Assembly (NCBI RefSeq): GCF_035918015.1
Contig: NZ_CP109132.1
Span: 496,001-560,000, forward strand
Direction of reading: 5' to 3'
From: Streptomyces sp. NBC_01754
Lineage (GTDB): Bacteria; Actinomycetota; Actinomycetes; Streptomycetales; Streptomycetaceae
Length of the DNA: 64,000 nucleotides
Notes under the pieces: generated by a model
Told to the model about the DNA's origin: nothing
Database searches by the model: none
Seen by the model: the letters and a program-made list of their open reading frames with translations, nothing else
Shown here: piece by piece, positions 1-8,563 of the stretch
How the letters are laid out: every line of letters starts with the position of its first letter
Numbering within the stretch: the first letter of the stretch is position 1
Made by a program: the position numbers and the translations under genes

Positions 1-1137
1 CGGCGGCGCCCGCTGACGCCGGCCGCCGCGCTCGTCCTCGGGCTGCCGGCGGTGGGGCTGGCGGTGGCCACGGTCACGGCCACGGATCCGGTGGCGGCGC
101 TGCCGGGGTTCGTACGGTATCTACAGATCTTCGTCCTGGTGCCGGCCGCGGTGCTCCTGCTCGTCCGGGACGCGGCGGACTTCCGGATCCTCACGGGCGC
201 GCTCGTGCTGCTGGCGCTCGTCCAGGGCGCGACGGGCGTGCACCAGTACGTCACGGGGTCCGGCGCCTCCTACATGGGTGAGGAGATCCGCGCGGTCGGC
301 ACCTTCGGTCCCGGCGACGTGATGGGGATGGCCACCGTCGTCGGCTACGGACTGCTGGCGGCCGCCGCGTACGCGTACCGCCCCGGCGCGGTACGGCCCG
401 GGTGGCGGGTGCCGTGCGCCCTGGGGGCCGCCGCCGCGCTGGTGGTGCCGCTCACCCTCTCCTTCAGCCGGGGGGCGTGGATCGCGACGGCGGCGGGCGC
501 GGCCGCGATGATCCTGCTGACCGGGGCGCGGCAGGCGCTGCGCACGCTGGCCGTGCTGGGTGCGGCCTCGGTCGTGCTGGTCGGCGGATTCGGCGTCGGG
601 TCGCAGATGCTCTCGCAGCGGCTCTCCAGCATCACCGAGGTGACGAGCGCCCCGGACCGCTCGGTCACCGACCGCTACACCATGTGGGCGGCGGCGGCCG
701 GGATGTGGCGGGAGCGGCCGGTGACCGGGGTCGGGCTGAAGGCCTTCCCCGCGCACCGGGACGGGCACTCCTCCATCGGGCTCTCGGCCGGGAGCGACAC
801 GGCGGGTGCCGGTCAGGAGTTCGTCAGACAGCCGCTGCTCTCCCCCCACAACATGTATCTGCTGGTCCTCGGCGAGCAGGGGCTCGTCGGCTTCACCGCG
901 CTCGTGGGCGGCTGGGCCGCTCTCCTGGTGGCCGGCGTACACCGGCTGGTGCGCGCCCGGGCCAGGGGTGCGGCGGCCGTGGACTGCGGTCTGGCCGCCG
1001 TCGGGCTGACGGTCTGGCAGTGCGTGGACTTCCTGTACGCGGACATCGGCGGCCCCTCCACGGTGCTCACCGGCGTCGTGCTCGGGCTGGCCGTGTGGTG
1101 GGCGCTGGCCGCGCCGGAGAGGACGGCCGCCGCGTGA
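1..1137 (+). CDS. O-antigen ligase / Wzy-like polysaccharide polymerase, 5' end cut by window
   Basis: A polytopic membrane protein whose frame is open from base 1, so the true start lies outside; 378 residues are visible. Alternating hydrophobic stretches and a large extracytoplasmic loop carrying DRYTMWAAAAGMW, then GVGLKAF and SPHNMYLLVLGEQG, match the Wzy_C pattern of O-antigen ligases and polymerases. Such enzymes join undecaprenyl-linked glycans on the outer face of the membrane. The stop overlaps the start of the flippase gene by the GTGA arrangement, so the two are translationally coupled. The order ligase/polymerase, flippase, glycosyltransferase and chain-length protein supports a Wzx/Wzy-type surface polysaccharide. 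Whether it polymerises or ligates cannot be told from sequence. Confidence 0.82.
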   Translation, partial: RRRPLTPAAALVLGLPAVGLAVATVTATDPVAALPGFVRYLQIFVLVPAAVLLLVRDAADFRILTGALVLLALVQGATGVHQYVTGSGASYMGEEIRAVGTFGPGDVMGMATVVGYGLLAAAAYAYRPGAVRPGWRVPCALGAAAALVVPLTLSFSRGAWIATAAGAAAMILLTGARQALRTLAVLGAASVVLVGGFGVGSQMLSQRLSSITEVTSAPDRSVTDRYTMWAAAAGMWRERPVTGVGLKAFPAHRDGHSSIGLSAGSDTAGAGQEFVRQPLLSPHNMYLLVLGEQGLVGFTALVGGWAALLVAGVHRLVRARARGAAAVDCGLAAVGLTVWQCVDFLYADIGGPSTVLTGVVLGLAVWWALAAPERTAAA

Positions 1138-2753
1138 GCCGGGCCGTCGTGGAGCGTGCCGGGAAGACACCCGGGACATCCGCGCGCGAGGACCGGGGCG
1201 GGCCGTTCCTCGCACGTGCCGCGGCGGGCGCCGCCGCGCTGACCGTCGCCGCCGCCCTGCTGGGGCTGGTACGGGACCAGGCCGTCGCCCGGCTCTTCGG
1301 CGCCGGTCACGCCAGCGACGCGTTCCTGGTGGCGTGGACGGTGCCGGAGATGGCGGCCACCCTGCTGATCGAGGACGGGATGGCCCTGCTCCTGGTGCCG
1401 GCCTTCAGCCACGCCCTGTTGCGCCGTGCCCGCGCCACGGCCCCGGGGGATCCGGTGCGCGCGCTCGTCGCGGACACCTTCCCCCGGCTGTGCGTGGCCC
1501 TGGCCTGCGCGGGCGCGCTGCTGGTCGCCGGCGCTCCCTGGGTGGTGGGGATGCTGGCTCCCGGGCTGGGGGATCCCCGGCTCGCGGTGGACTGCACGCG
1601 TCTGACGGCCGTCACGGTGCTCACCTTCGGTGTCACCGGTTACTTCAGCGCGGCGCTGCGCGCGCACGGGCGCTTCCTGGCACCGGCCGGGGTCTACATC
1701 GCGTACAACGCCGGCATCATCGGCACGACGTTCGCACTGCACTCCGTGTGGGGGGTGCGGGCCGCCGCGGCGGGGGTCGCGGCCGGCAGCGTGCTGATGG
1801 TCCTGACCCTGCTGCCCGCCTTCGTCAGGCTGGTACTGCGCAGGCGCGTGCGGTCCGGGGCGCCCCCGGTGGAGCGGGACTCGACGGCCCCGCTGCTCGG
1901 AGCCGCCGTGCTCGCGCCCGTCGTGCTCTTCGTGGTCAGCCGTCAGTCGCAGGTCTTCGTCGAGCGGTTCCTCGCCTCGTCGCTGTCGGACGGGGCGATC
2001 TCCCACCTGAACTACGCGCAGAAGGTCGCGCAGCTGCCGATGGTGCTGTCGATGATGATCTGCACGGTGACCTTTCCGGTGGTCGCCCGGGCCATGGCGT
2101 CCGGGGACCGCGAAGGCGCCCGGCGCAGGGTGGAGCGGGACCTGGCCCTCGCCGGGACTCTCGTGCTGCTCGGCACGGCCCTGGTCCTGGGGTACGCCCC
2201 GCAGATCGTCGAAGTCCTGTTCCAGCGTGGCGCCTTCGACGCCGCGGACACGGCGGCGACGGCCGGCGTCATGCGGGTGTACGTGCTCGGTCTGCTGGGC
2301 CACACGCTGGTCGGCGCGCTGTGCCGGCCGTACTTCTCTTCCGGGCGGCCCACCTGGTACCCGCTCTGCGCGATGGGCACGGGACTGCTGGTCACCGCGG
2401 GGGCCGGGCTCGCCCTGACCGGGCCGTTCGGTGTGGACGGCATCGCGGCCGCCAACGCCCTCGGTATCAGCACCGCCGCGGTGTTCATGCTCCTCGGGCT
2501 CGGCTCGCGCGCGGTTCCCGTCCGGGTCCGCGCCGTCGCGCTCTCCCTCGCCCGGCCCGCGCTCGCGGCGGCCGCGGCCGGTGCCGCCGGCCGGCTGGCC
2601 GCACCGGTGGTGCCGGGGCCCGCCGTGTTCTCCCTGGCGGCCGGCTGCCTGCTCGTACCCGCCGTGTTCCACCTCACCGCACGCGCGCTCGGGGCTCCCG
2701 AGGCCGTCCACCTGCCAGCACTCGTCCGACAGAGGTTCACCCATGGCCGCTGA
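1134..2753 (+). CDS. MurJ/MviN-type lipid-linked oligosaccharide flippase
   Basis: A 539-residue integral membrane protein of the MOP superfamily. I place the start at GTG 1134, which overlaps the upstream TGA and follows GGAGAGG. The first helix region reads AALLGLVRDQAVARLFGAG, typical of MviN/MurJ, and later blocks such as YFSAALRAHGRF, LNYAQKVAQLPM and EVLFQRGAFD are also MurJ-like. MurJ proteins flip lipid II; here the gene lies inside a polysaccharide operon, so I infer that it moves the polyprenol-linked repeat unit of this polymer in place of a Wzx. The long cytoplasmic C-terminal extension found on some actinobacterial MurJ proteins is absent. It overlaps the next gene by 11 bp. Confidence 0.85.
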   Translation: MSRAVVERAGKTPGTSAREDRGGPFLARAAAGAAALTVAAALLGLVRDQAVARLFGAGHASDAFLVAWTVPEMAATLLIEDGMALLLVPAFSHALLRRARATAPGDPVRALVADTFPRLCVALACAGALLVAGAPWVVGMLAPGLGDPRLAVDCTRLTAVTVLTFGVTGYFSAALRAHGRFLAPAGVYIAYNAGIIGTTFALHSVWGVRAAAAGVAAGSVLMVLTLLPAFVRLVLRRRVRSGAPPVERDSTAPLLGAAVLAPVVLFVVSRQSQVFVERFLASSLSDGAISHLNYAQKVAQLPMVLSMMICTVTFPVVARAMASGDREGARRRVERDLALAGTLVLLGTALVLGYAPQIVEVLFQRGAFDAADTAATAGVMRVYVLGLLGHTLVGALCRPYFSSGRPTWYPLCAMGTGLLVTAGAGLALTGPFGVDGIAAANALGISTAAVFMLLGLGSRAVPVRVRAVALSLARPALAAAAAGAAGRLAAPVVPGPAVFSLAAGCLLVPAVFHLTARALGAPEAVHLPALVRQRFTHGR

Positions 2754-3507
2754 CACATCGCCACCCCGCACCCGGACACGTCTCCCGCACGCCCCGCCGT
2801 GGATCCTCACCTACCACTCGGTGAGCGACCCGGCCCACGACCCGTACGGCATCACCGTCTCCGCCGACCGTCTGGACGAGCAGCTGAGCTGGCTGCGCCG
2901 CCGGGGCCTGGCCGGGGTCGGTGTCACCTCGCTGCTGCGCGCGGACCCGTCCGAACGACGCGCCCTGGTAGGGCTGACCTTCGACGACGGATACGCCGAC
3001 TTCGTCGGGGAGGCGCTCCCGGTACTCCTCGAACACGGCTGCACCGCGACCGTGTTCGTCCTGCCCGGCCGCCTCGGCGGCAGCAACGACTGGGACCCGC
3101 TGGGACCGCGCCGGCCGCTGCTCACCGAGGAGGACATCCGGACCGTCGCGGCGGCGGGCATGGAGATCGGCTCGCACGGTATGCGCCATCTCGACCTGAC
3201 GGACCTCTCCGACGCCGCCCTGCGCCGTGAGACGCACGGCAGCCGGGAGGCAGTCGGCCGAATCACCGGAGGCCTTCCGGCCGGCTTCTGCTACCCGTAC
3301 GGCAGGGCCGACGCACGGGTGCTGGCCTCGGTGCGGGAGGCCGGGTACGCCTTCGGCTGCGCCCTGGACCCCGGCCCGCTGCGCGGACCACTCGCCCTGC
3401 CGCGTACCCATGTCAGCCACGCCGACCGATCCGCCCGCCTCCGTGCGAAGTCGGTACGCCACCGGCTGAGGCACCGGTCGGCGGACGTCCCAGGGAGGCA
3501 CGGGTGA
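2743..3507 (+). CDS. polysaccharide deacetylase (CE4 / NodB domain)
   Basis: A 254-residue NodB-type deacetylase. The metal-binding aspartate pair lies in TFDDGYADF at about residues 79-87 and the HxxxH metal site in SHGMRHLDL further on; FCYPYGRAD is the usual later family block. These enzymes remove N- or O-acetyl groups from sugars using a divalent metal. No signal peptide or membrane segment is visible, so it probably acts in the cytoplasm on lipid-linked intermediates, or is exported by an unseen route. ATG 2743 is chosen because it lies inside the end of the flippase gene (coupled), and the reading frame further upstream is not protein-like. It overlaps the glycosyltransferase start by GTGA. 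Confidence 0.88.
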   Translation: MAADTSPPRTRTRLPHAPPWILTYHSVSDPAHDPYGITVSADRLDEQLSWLRRRGLAGVGVTSLLRADPSERRALVGLTFDDGYADFVGEALPVLLEHGCTATVFVLPGRLGGSNDWDPLGPRRPLLTEEDIRTVAAAGMEIGSHGMRHLDLTDLSDAALRRETHGSREAVGRITGGLPAGFCYPYGRADARVLASVREAGYAFGCALDPGPLRGPLALPRTHVSHADRSARLRAKSVRHRLRHRSADVPGRHG

Positions 3508-4667
3508 AGGTGCTGCACGTGATCACCGGCCTCGGTGTCGGCGGGGCCGAGCAGCAGCTGCGGCTGCTGCTGCGTCACCTGCCCGCCCGCTGCGACGTCG
3601 TCACGCTCACCAACCCGGGCGCGGTCGCCGAGGGGCTTCGCTCGGACGGGGTGCGGGTGCGGCACCTCGGCATGCGGGGCAACCGGGACGTGACCGCCGT
3701 ACCGAGGCTCGCCCGGCTCGTGCGGGACGGCGGGTACGACCTCGTCCACACGCACCTGTACCGGGCGTGCGTCTACGGGCGGATCGCGGCCGGACTCGCC
3801 GGGACCGCCTCGGTGGCGACGGAGCACTCACTGGGCCGCGAGGAGATCGAGGGACGCCCCCTCACCCGGGGGACCCGCGCCCTCTATCTGCGGACCGAGC
3901 GGCTGGGGTCGGCGACGGTCGCCGTCTCCGACACCGTCGCGGGACGGCTGCGCGACTGGGGGGTGCCGGCCGCACGGATCCATACGGTGCCCAACGGCGT
4001 CGACGCGGCGGCGTTCCGTTTCGACGGCGGGCGGCGGCGTGCGGTCCGGGCGCGGCTCGGCCTGCCCGGGGACGCGTTCGTGGTGGGCGGTGTGGGCCGT
4101 CTGGTGCCCGGCAAACGCTTCGACGTGACGCTGCGGGCCGTCGCGGCGCTCCCCGGGGCCTGGCTCCTGCTGGCCGGCGACGGTCCGCAGGCCGGTCCGC
4201 TGCGCGCCCTCGCCGGCCGGCTGGGGGTCGCGGACCGGGTCCGCTTCGCCGGGGAGTGCGGTGTGGACGGCGCGCCTGACGTCCCCGCGGTACTCGGGGC
4301 GATGGATGTCTTCGTCTCGGCGTCCCGGGAGGAGTCCTTCGGCCTCGCCGTCGTCGAGGCACTGTCCGCGGGGCTGCCCGTCGTGCACGGCCCGTGTCCC
4401 GCCGTCGACGACCTGCCGGCCGGTCAGGTACCGGACGGGGCCACCCGTCTGCGGTCGCGGGCCGACCCCACCGCCGAACTGGCGGCCGTGCTGCGGCGCC
4501 ACAGGACGCTCGGCCCGCGCAGGCTGCCGGTGCCCCGGGCGGTGGAGCGCTACGACATCCGGCTCAGCGGCCGGCGCCTCATGGGCGTGTACGCCCATGC
4601 CCTCGGCTCCCCCGCACCCGTCCCGGCCCCGAAGTCCCCGACCCCCTCTACCCGGAGAGCACACTGA
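3504..4667 (+). CDS. GT4-family glycosyltransferase
   Basis: A 387-residue GT-B fold glycosyltransferase. The N-terminus shows the acceptor-domain glycine motif ITGLGVGGAEQQL; the C-terminal half has GVGRLVPGKRFDVTLRA, LAGDGPQ, and the donor-binding ExxxxxxxxE block around SREESFGLAVVEALSAG. Retaining GT4 enzymes use nucleotide sugars and act on the cytoplasmic face. The last 60 residues are proline-rich and probably disordered. The start is GTG 3504, which overlaps the deacetylase stop and has GGGAGG about 7 bases upstream. The donor sugar cannot be told. It is coupled to the next gene by an ATGA overlap at 4665-4669. Confidence 0.88.
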   Translation: MKVLHVITGLGVGGAEQQLRLLLRHLPARCDVVTLTNPGAVAEGLRSDGVRVRHLGMRGNRDVTAVPRLARLVRDGGYDLVHTHLYRACVYGRIAAGLAGTASVATEHSLGREEIEGRPLTRGTRALYLRTERLGSATVAVSDTVAGRLRDWGVPAARIHTVPNGVDAAAFRFDGGRRRAVRARLGLPGDAFVVGGVGRLVPGKRFDVTLRAVAALPGAWLLLAGDGPQAGPLRALAGRLGVADRVRFAGECGVDGAPDVPAVLGAMDVFVSASREESFGLAVVEALSAGLPVVHGPCPAVDDLPAGQVPDGATRLRSRADPTAELAAVLRRHRTLGPRRLPVPRAVERYDIRLSGRRLMGVYAHALGSPAPVPAPKSPTPSTRRAH

Positions 4668-5341
4668 TGACCGAGTCCCCCGACCAGCAGCCCTCCCCCG
4701 GACGGCTGCGCAGGTTCCGCACCGCCCTCGTACGGCCCAGCTGGTGGCCGCTGCCCGCATGCGTCCTGCTCGGAACGGCCTGCGGGCTCGGTCACGGGCT
4801 GCTCGCCACACCCCAGTACGCCGCGACCGGGTACGCCGTGGTGACGGCGGACAAGGGCATCGACCCCGCGGCCGCCCTGGGGTACGCCCAGTCGTACGGC
4901 CGGCTGGCGACCAGCGACGCGACGCTCGCCTACGCCCACGGTGCCGCGGGCGAGCCCGTGCGTGAACTACGTACCCACGTACGGTCCGAGACCTCCCCCG
5001 ACTCGCCCATGATCGCGGTCACCGGTACGTCGTCCGACCCGGACCGGGCCGCCGACATCGCCAACGCGGTCACCGAGGCCGTGGCCGCCGGTGCCGGCCA
5101 CGTCGCCAAGGAGACCGGGGTGAAGATCCTCGCGCTCTCGCACGCCGTGCCGCCGGCCGCCCCCGTCTCCCCTTCGGTGCCCCTCGGGACGGCTGTGGGG
5201 GCGAGCGCCGGCGGTCTGACCGGCGGGCTGGTCCTGCTCGTGCGGCCGCGCCCGGGGCGCCGGGCGGCCACCGTCCAGGTCCCGGGCCCCACCCAGGGCG
5301 GCGGGGCCGTCCCCACCGGGGAACGGGAGCTCGTGGGATGA
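4667..5341 (+). CDS. Wzz-like chain-length / polysaccharide co-polymerase protein
   Basis: A 224-residue protein with a membrane segment near residues 25-48, an extracytoplasmic part and a second hydrophobic segment near residue 170-195. This two-helix hairpin is the layout of Wzz/YveK chain-length regulators, and blocks such as SPDSPMIAVTGTSSDPDRAADIANAV fit the family. There is no Walker motif, so the tyrosine-kinase domain found on some BY-kinases is missing. ATG 4667 overlaps the previous stop and follows GGAGAG. It likely controls polymer length together with the ligase/polymerase. Sequence identity to the family is moderate, so the exact role is inferred mainly from topology and position. 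Confidence 0.68.
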   Translation: MTESPDQQPSPGRLRRFRTALVRPSWWPLPACVLLGTACGLGHGLLATPQYAATGYAVVTADKGIDPAAALGYAQSYGRLATSDATLAYAHGAAGEPVRELRTHVRSETSPDSPMIAVTGTSSDPDRAADIANAVTEAVAAGAGHVAKETGVKILALSHAVPPAAPVSPSVPLGTAVGASAGGLTGGLVLLVRPRPGRRAATVQVPGPTQGGGAVPTGERELVG

Positions 5342-6504
5342 CCGCGGAACGTCACGGCGGCGTCCGTGTCAGCCTCTGCCGGGATCCGCGGGAGTTCTCC
5401 GCACTCGCCGGGGAGTGGGACGCGCTGCACCGCCGGAGCCCGTCCGCCACGCCGTTCCAGAGCCACGCCTGGCTCCATTCCTGGTGGCTGTCGTACGGGG
5501 CCCCGGGGCGGCTGCGCGTCGTCCTCGCACGCCGGGACGGCCGGCTCGTCGGGGCCGCGCCCCTGATGCTCGTCCACCGGCCGATGCCGCTGCTGGTCCC
5601 GCTGGGCGGCGCGATCTCCGACTTCTCCGACGTCCTCGTCGACGCCGACCGGACGCGGGAGGCCGTACACGCCCTGGCGCGCGGACTGCACCGGGCCGCC
5701 GCGCACACGGTGGTCGACCTGCGGGAGGTACGGCCCGGGGCCTCGGCCCAGACGCTGTTCGAGGTGTGGTCCGGCGTCGGCAGCCGGCTGGCCGACTCGA
5801 CCTGCATGGAGCTGCCCGCCGAGCCGGTCGGCGCGCTGATCGGCCGGATGCCGGCCTCGCGGGGCCAGCGGGTCCGGGCCAAGCTGCGCCGGATCGACGC
5901 CCTGGGCATCGAGTGCCGCGCCCTGCCCGAACACCGGGTGGCGGACGGGGTGGGCACGCTGCTGCGGCTGCACGAGCTCCAGTGGCGTGGCCGCGGGATC
6001 AACCCCGAGCATCTGCGGCCCCGCTTCCGTGCCCACCTGGTGCGCTCCGCCCGCCGGATGGTGCGTGACGGCCAGGCCGCCGTCCGGGAGTTCCTGCTCG
6101 ACGGGGAGGTGGTGGCCGCCGATCTGGCCCTCGGGTCCGCCGGACTCACCGGCGGCTATCTCTACGGCGCGGATCCGCGGCTGCGGGAGCGCGGGGTGGA
6201 CGTCTCGGCGATGCTGCTGCGGGAGCTGGCGCGGCAGTCCGCCGACTCGGGCGGCGGGGTGCTGAGTCTGCTGCGCGGTTCGGAGCGGTACAAGGGGCCC
6301 TGGGGTCCCGAGCCGGTGGTCAACCAGCGGCTGCTGCTGGCCCGTTCCTCCCTGGAGCCGCTGCTCCGACTGCGTGAGTCCCAGGTGACGGTGCGGGACC
6401 TGACGGCGAGGACCGTGAAGACGCGCTTCCCCGGGGCGCGGGACTGGCGGAGCCGGCTCGGCGCTCTCCCGCCGGCCGGGCTGTCGCTCATGGACCGGAG
6501 ATGA
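5338..6504 (+). CDS. CelD-like GNAT acyltransferase (FemAB-related)
   Basis: A 388-residue cytoplasmic protein with the arrangement of the CelD/BcsL acetyltransferase group: an N-terminal block with TPFQSHAWLHSWW, a central RVRAKLRRIDALG and a C-terminal GNAT-like core around LLRGSERYKGPWGPEP. Family members are found beside cellulose and exopolysaccharide genes and are thought to transfer acyl groups to sugar intermediates. It starts at ATG 5338, overlapping the previous stop by 4 bp, with GGGAGC upstream, and closes the operon. The substrate is unknown. A FemAB-type aminoacyl transfer is a less likely alternative. Confidence 0.78.
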   Translation: MTAERHGGVRVSLCRDPREFSALAGEWDALHRRSPSATPFQSHAWLHSWWLSYGAPGRLRVVLARRDGRLVGAAPLMLVHRPMPLLVPLGGAISDFSDVLVDADRTREAVHALARGLHRAAAHTVVDLREVRPGASAQTLFEVWSGVGSRLADSTCMELPAEPVGALIGRMPASRGQRVRAKLRRIDALGIECRALPEHRVADGVGTLLRLHELQWRGRGINPEHLRPRFRAHLVRSARRMVRDGQAAVREFLLDGEVVAADLALGSAGLTGGYLYGADPRLRERGVDVSAMLLRELARQSADSGGGVLSLLRGSERYKGPWGPEPVVNQRLLLARSSLEPLLRLRESQVTVRDLTARTVKTRFPGARDWRSRLGALPPAGLSLMDRR

Positions 6505-6613
6505 TCCGGGATCACTACTTTTGATGTGATCCGTTACCGTCTGTCGATTTTCGCGTTGTCAGGGCATGCCGGCGCATCCCCTGCGCCGGTTTCGACCCTT
6601 CCAAGGAGAACTG

Positions 6614-6892
6614 ATGTCGCGCATCACAAAGGCAGCCGCTGTCATGGCGGGTACCGGCGCACTGATCGCCGGCGGCGCCGGCTTCGCTTCCGCCGACGCC
6701 GGCGCCGAGGCCGTCGCCGCCCACTCCCCCGGTGTCCTCTCGGGCAACGCCGTCCAGGTGCCGGTGCACGTCCCGGTCAACGTCTGCGGCAACACCGTGA
6801 ACGTCATCGCGCTGCTGAACCCGGTCTTCGGCAACTCCTGCGCGAACGTGTCGGACACCCAGGACGAGGGTGACTACGGCTACGGCTACTGA
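6614..6892 (+). CDS. short chaplin (hydrophobic aerial-hyphae surface protein)
   Basis: A 92-residue secreted protein: signal peptide about residues 1-27 (charged SRITK, then a hydrophobic core ending FASADA), a short linker and one chaplin domain running from GNAVQVPVHVPVNVCGN to FGNSCANVS. The two cysteines of the domain are present. Short chaplins self-assemble into amyloid-like films on aerial hyphae and spores of streptomycetes. A clear AAGGAG lies 6-7 bases before ATG 6614. The tail DEGDYGYGY is an acidic/tyrosine-rich addition after the chaplin domain. There is no LPXTG sorting signal. A strong hairpin follows directly. Confidence 0.93.
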   Translation: MSRITKAAAVMAGTGALIAGGAGFASADAGAEAVAAHSPGVLSGNAVQVPVHVPVNVCGNTVNVIALLNPVFGNSCANVSDTQDEGDYGYGY

Positions 6893-6910
6893 GCCCCGCA
6901 GCCGAGGCGC

Positions 6911-6953
6911 CCAGGGCCTCCCCTCCGCGTTCCGTCGGGTGGGGAGGCCCTGG
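6911..6953. terminator. bidirectional hairpin terminator between chaplin and tyrosinase
   Basis: A perfect 13-bp inverted repeat, arms 6911-6923 and 6941-6953, loop 17 bases. It sits between the convergent chaplin (+) and tyrosinase (-) genes and can serve both. There is no U-tract, as is usual in Streptomyces. Confidence 0.8.
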
Positions 6954-6985
6954 CGTGTTCCGGGCGCGCGGCCGCCGCACCGGTT

Positions 6986-7849
6986 TCAGACGTACCGGTA
7001 GAGGCCGCTGTGGTCCAGGAGCTGTGAGGGTTTCACGTCCCAGGGAGGCATCGGGTCGTCGAGGGCGAAGATCCTCCCTCGCTGCGGGTCGTCCCCGGCG
7101 AGGCCCCGGTCCGGCAGGTAGCGGGCGCGTGGATGCGCCTTCTGCCAGCGGGTCCAGAGCAGGTCCACGTAGGCGTGGTGCAGCCAGAAGACCGGGTCGT
7201 CGGGCGAGGCGGCGCCGCCCATCGAACCGCCGATCCAGCGGTGCACCCGGTTGTGGTTGCCGACGCCCCGGACCCCCCGGATGCCCCAGCCCTCGATCCG
7301 GTTGCGGAACCCGGTGGTGGTGACGCTGTTCCAGGGGGCGCTGTCGTAGACGGGATCCTTCAGGGCACGGTCCACCTCCGCCTCGGTGGGCAGGGTGACC
7401 GGGGCCGATGGGCGGCCGCCGAAGGCGCGTCTCAGGAAGCGGTCCTCGGTGATCCCCGCGCGGATGCTCCAGTTGCCCTCCGCGTAGGCGAACGGCCCCG
7501 TCATGACCTGCCGGTCGCCCGCCCGGCCGTCACCGCCGAGGAAGTCGTCCGCCCAGAGGGAGGCGGCCGGGGTGTTGTCCCGGGTCCAGTCCCAGTACGG
7601 AACGGTCACCCCTGCGTCGACCGTCTGCAGGGCCTTCTCGAACTCCAGCAGATATCTGCGGTGCCACGGGAAGAAGGACGGGGTCATATGGGCCGGCCTG
7701 GGCCGGCTCTCCGCGTCGGTGACGTAGTACTGCCGGTGCAGCGAGACGAACTCGTCGTACCGGCCCGACCGCTTCAGTTCCAGGATGGCGCCGACCAGGC
7801 GCTTCTTCTCCGTACGTGTGAGGTCGCGCTGGTTCTTGCGGCTGTACAC
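6986..7849 (-). CDS. melC2: tyrosinase (type-3 copper, melanin synthesis)
   Basis: A 287-residue tyrosinase. The CuA histidines are in SLHRQYY (residue 38), RPAHMTP (54) and PWHRRYLLEFE (63); the CuB site is NHNRVH and DDPVFWLHHAYVDLLW near residues 190-216. It oxidises tyrosine to dopaquinone, leading to melanin. It lacks a signal peptide and is normally exported as a complex with its cofactor MelC1, encoded just upstream. The GTG start at 7849 follows GAAGGA and fits the usual N-terminus SRKNQRDLT. It is 18 bp after the melC1 stop, so the two are one operon. Confidence 0.95.
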   Translation of the reverse strand: MYSRKNQRDLTRTEKKRLVGAILELKRSGRYDEFVSLHRQYYVTDAESRPRPAHMTPSFFPWHRRYLLEFEKALQTVDAGVTVPYWDWTRDNTPAASLWADDFLGGDGRAGDRQVMTGPFAYAEGNWSIRAGITEDRFLRRAFGGRPSAPVTLPTEAEVDRALKDPVYDSAPWNSVTTTGFRNRIEGWGIRGVRGVGNHNRVHRWIGGSMGGAASPDDPVFWLHHAYVDLLWTRWQKAHPRARYLPDRGLAGDDPQRGRIFALDDPMPPWDVKPSQLLDHSGLYRYV

Positions 7850-7867
7850 CGTGCTCAGTCCTTCGCC

Positions 7868-8368
7868 TCAGATGGTGTGCGGGGTGGTGGCGGACAGTTG
7901 TGCGGTCCCGAGCTCGTCGACCGCGGCGCGGGCCGTCTCCAGGAGCGTGGGGAAGGACTCGTAGTGGTTGACCGCGCTGAGGTAGCCGCCGTCGGCGCGC
8001 CGCATCACGTGCAGTGGCCGGCCGTCGATCGTGACCTCGGCGACCGTCGCGGCCGACACGGCCACGGCCCCGCCCGGCCGGGCCCGACCGTCGGCCGGCA
8101 CCACGGCCGAGACCGTGCCGCGGATGTCGCGGCCCCGGTACCTCTCGGAGAACCGTTCGGGGGCCTGGGAGCCGCCTTCCCCGCGGCCCGGGGTATCAGG
8201 GTCCTTGAGCAGCACCGGGGCCAGCGCCCCGCCGGTGCCGGCGAGGACGGTAGCGGTGAAGGCGGTGCGCAGTACGGCGCGGCGGGCGGGGCGGTGGCCA
8301 CCGGAGGTGGCGGCCGTACCCTCCGGGGCGTGCACGGTCGTACCGTTCGTCGCTGGGGTCGGATCCAT
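7868..8368 (-). CDS. melC1: tyrosinase cofactor / copper chaperone with Tat-like signal
   Basis: A 166-residue MelC1-type protein. The N-terminus carries RPARRAVLRTAFTATVLAG, a twin-arginine-like signal, and the mature part has the MelC1 core RFSERYRGRDIRG, GRPLHVMRRADGGYLSAVNHYES. MelC1 delivers copper to apo-tyrosinase and carries it out of the cell. The start is ATG 8368 with AGGAAG upstream; further upstream the frame has no family similarity. It lies directly ahead of melC2. At 166 residues it is somewhat longer than the classic MelC1, mainly through an extended N-terminus. Confidence 0.92.
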   Translation of the reverse strand: MDPTPATNGTTVHAPEGTAATSGGHRPARRAVLRTAFTATVLAGTGGALAPVLLKDPDTPGRGEGGSQAPERFSERYRGRDIRGTVSAVVPADGRARPGGAVAVSAATVAEVTIDGRPLHVMRRADGGYLSAVNHYESFPTLLETARAAVDELGTAQLSATTPHTI

Positions 8369-8563
8369 GAGGGGTCTTCCTGTCTGTCGTCCACTCTCGT
8401 ACGTGGTTCTCACTCTCGAGGTGGGCAACGAGACGGCAGGCGAACGGTTCTCGTCCGTGCGTGTCGGGCGACCGTGGGAATTCCCCGCCTCCGGCGGCCA
8501 CGTCGGCCGTCCGGCGGAACACGCCGGGCCAGCATGGCGGTCCGTACGTCCGGGAGGCAGCCC
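8369..8563. promoter_or_regulatory. divergent promoter region, melC operon and P450
   Basis: 195 bp between the divergently transcribed melC1 and the P450 gene. It must hold both promoters. I see no convincing palindromic operator; the stretch 8398-8425 is the least G/C-rich. Confidence 0.5.
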
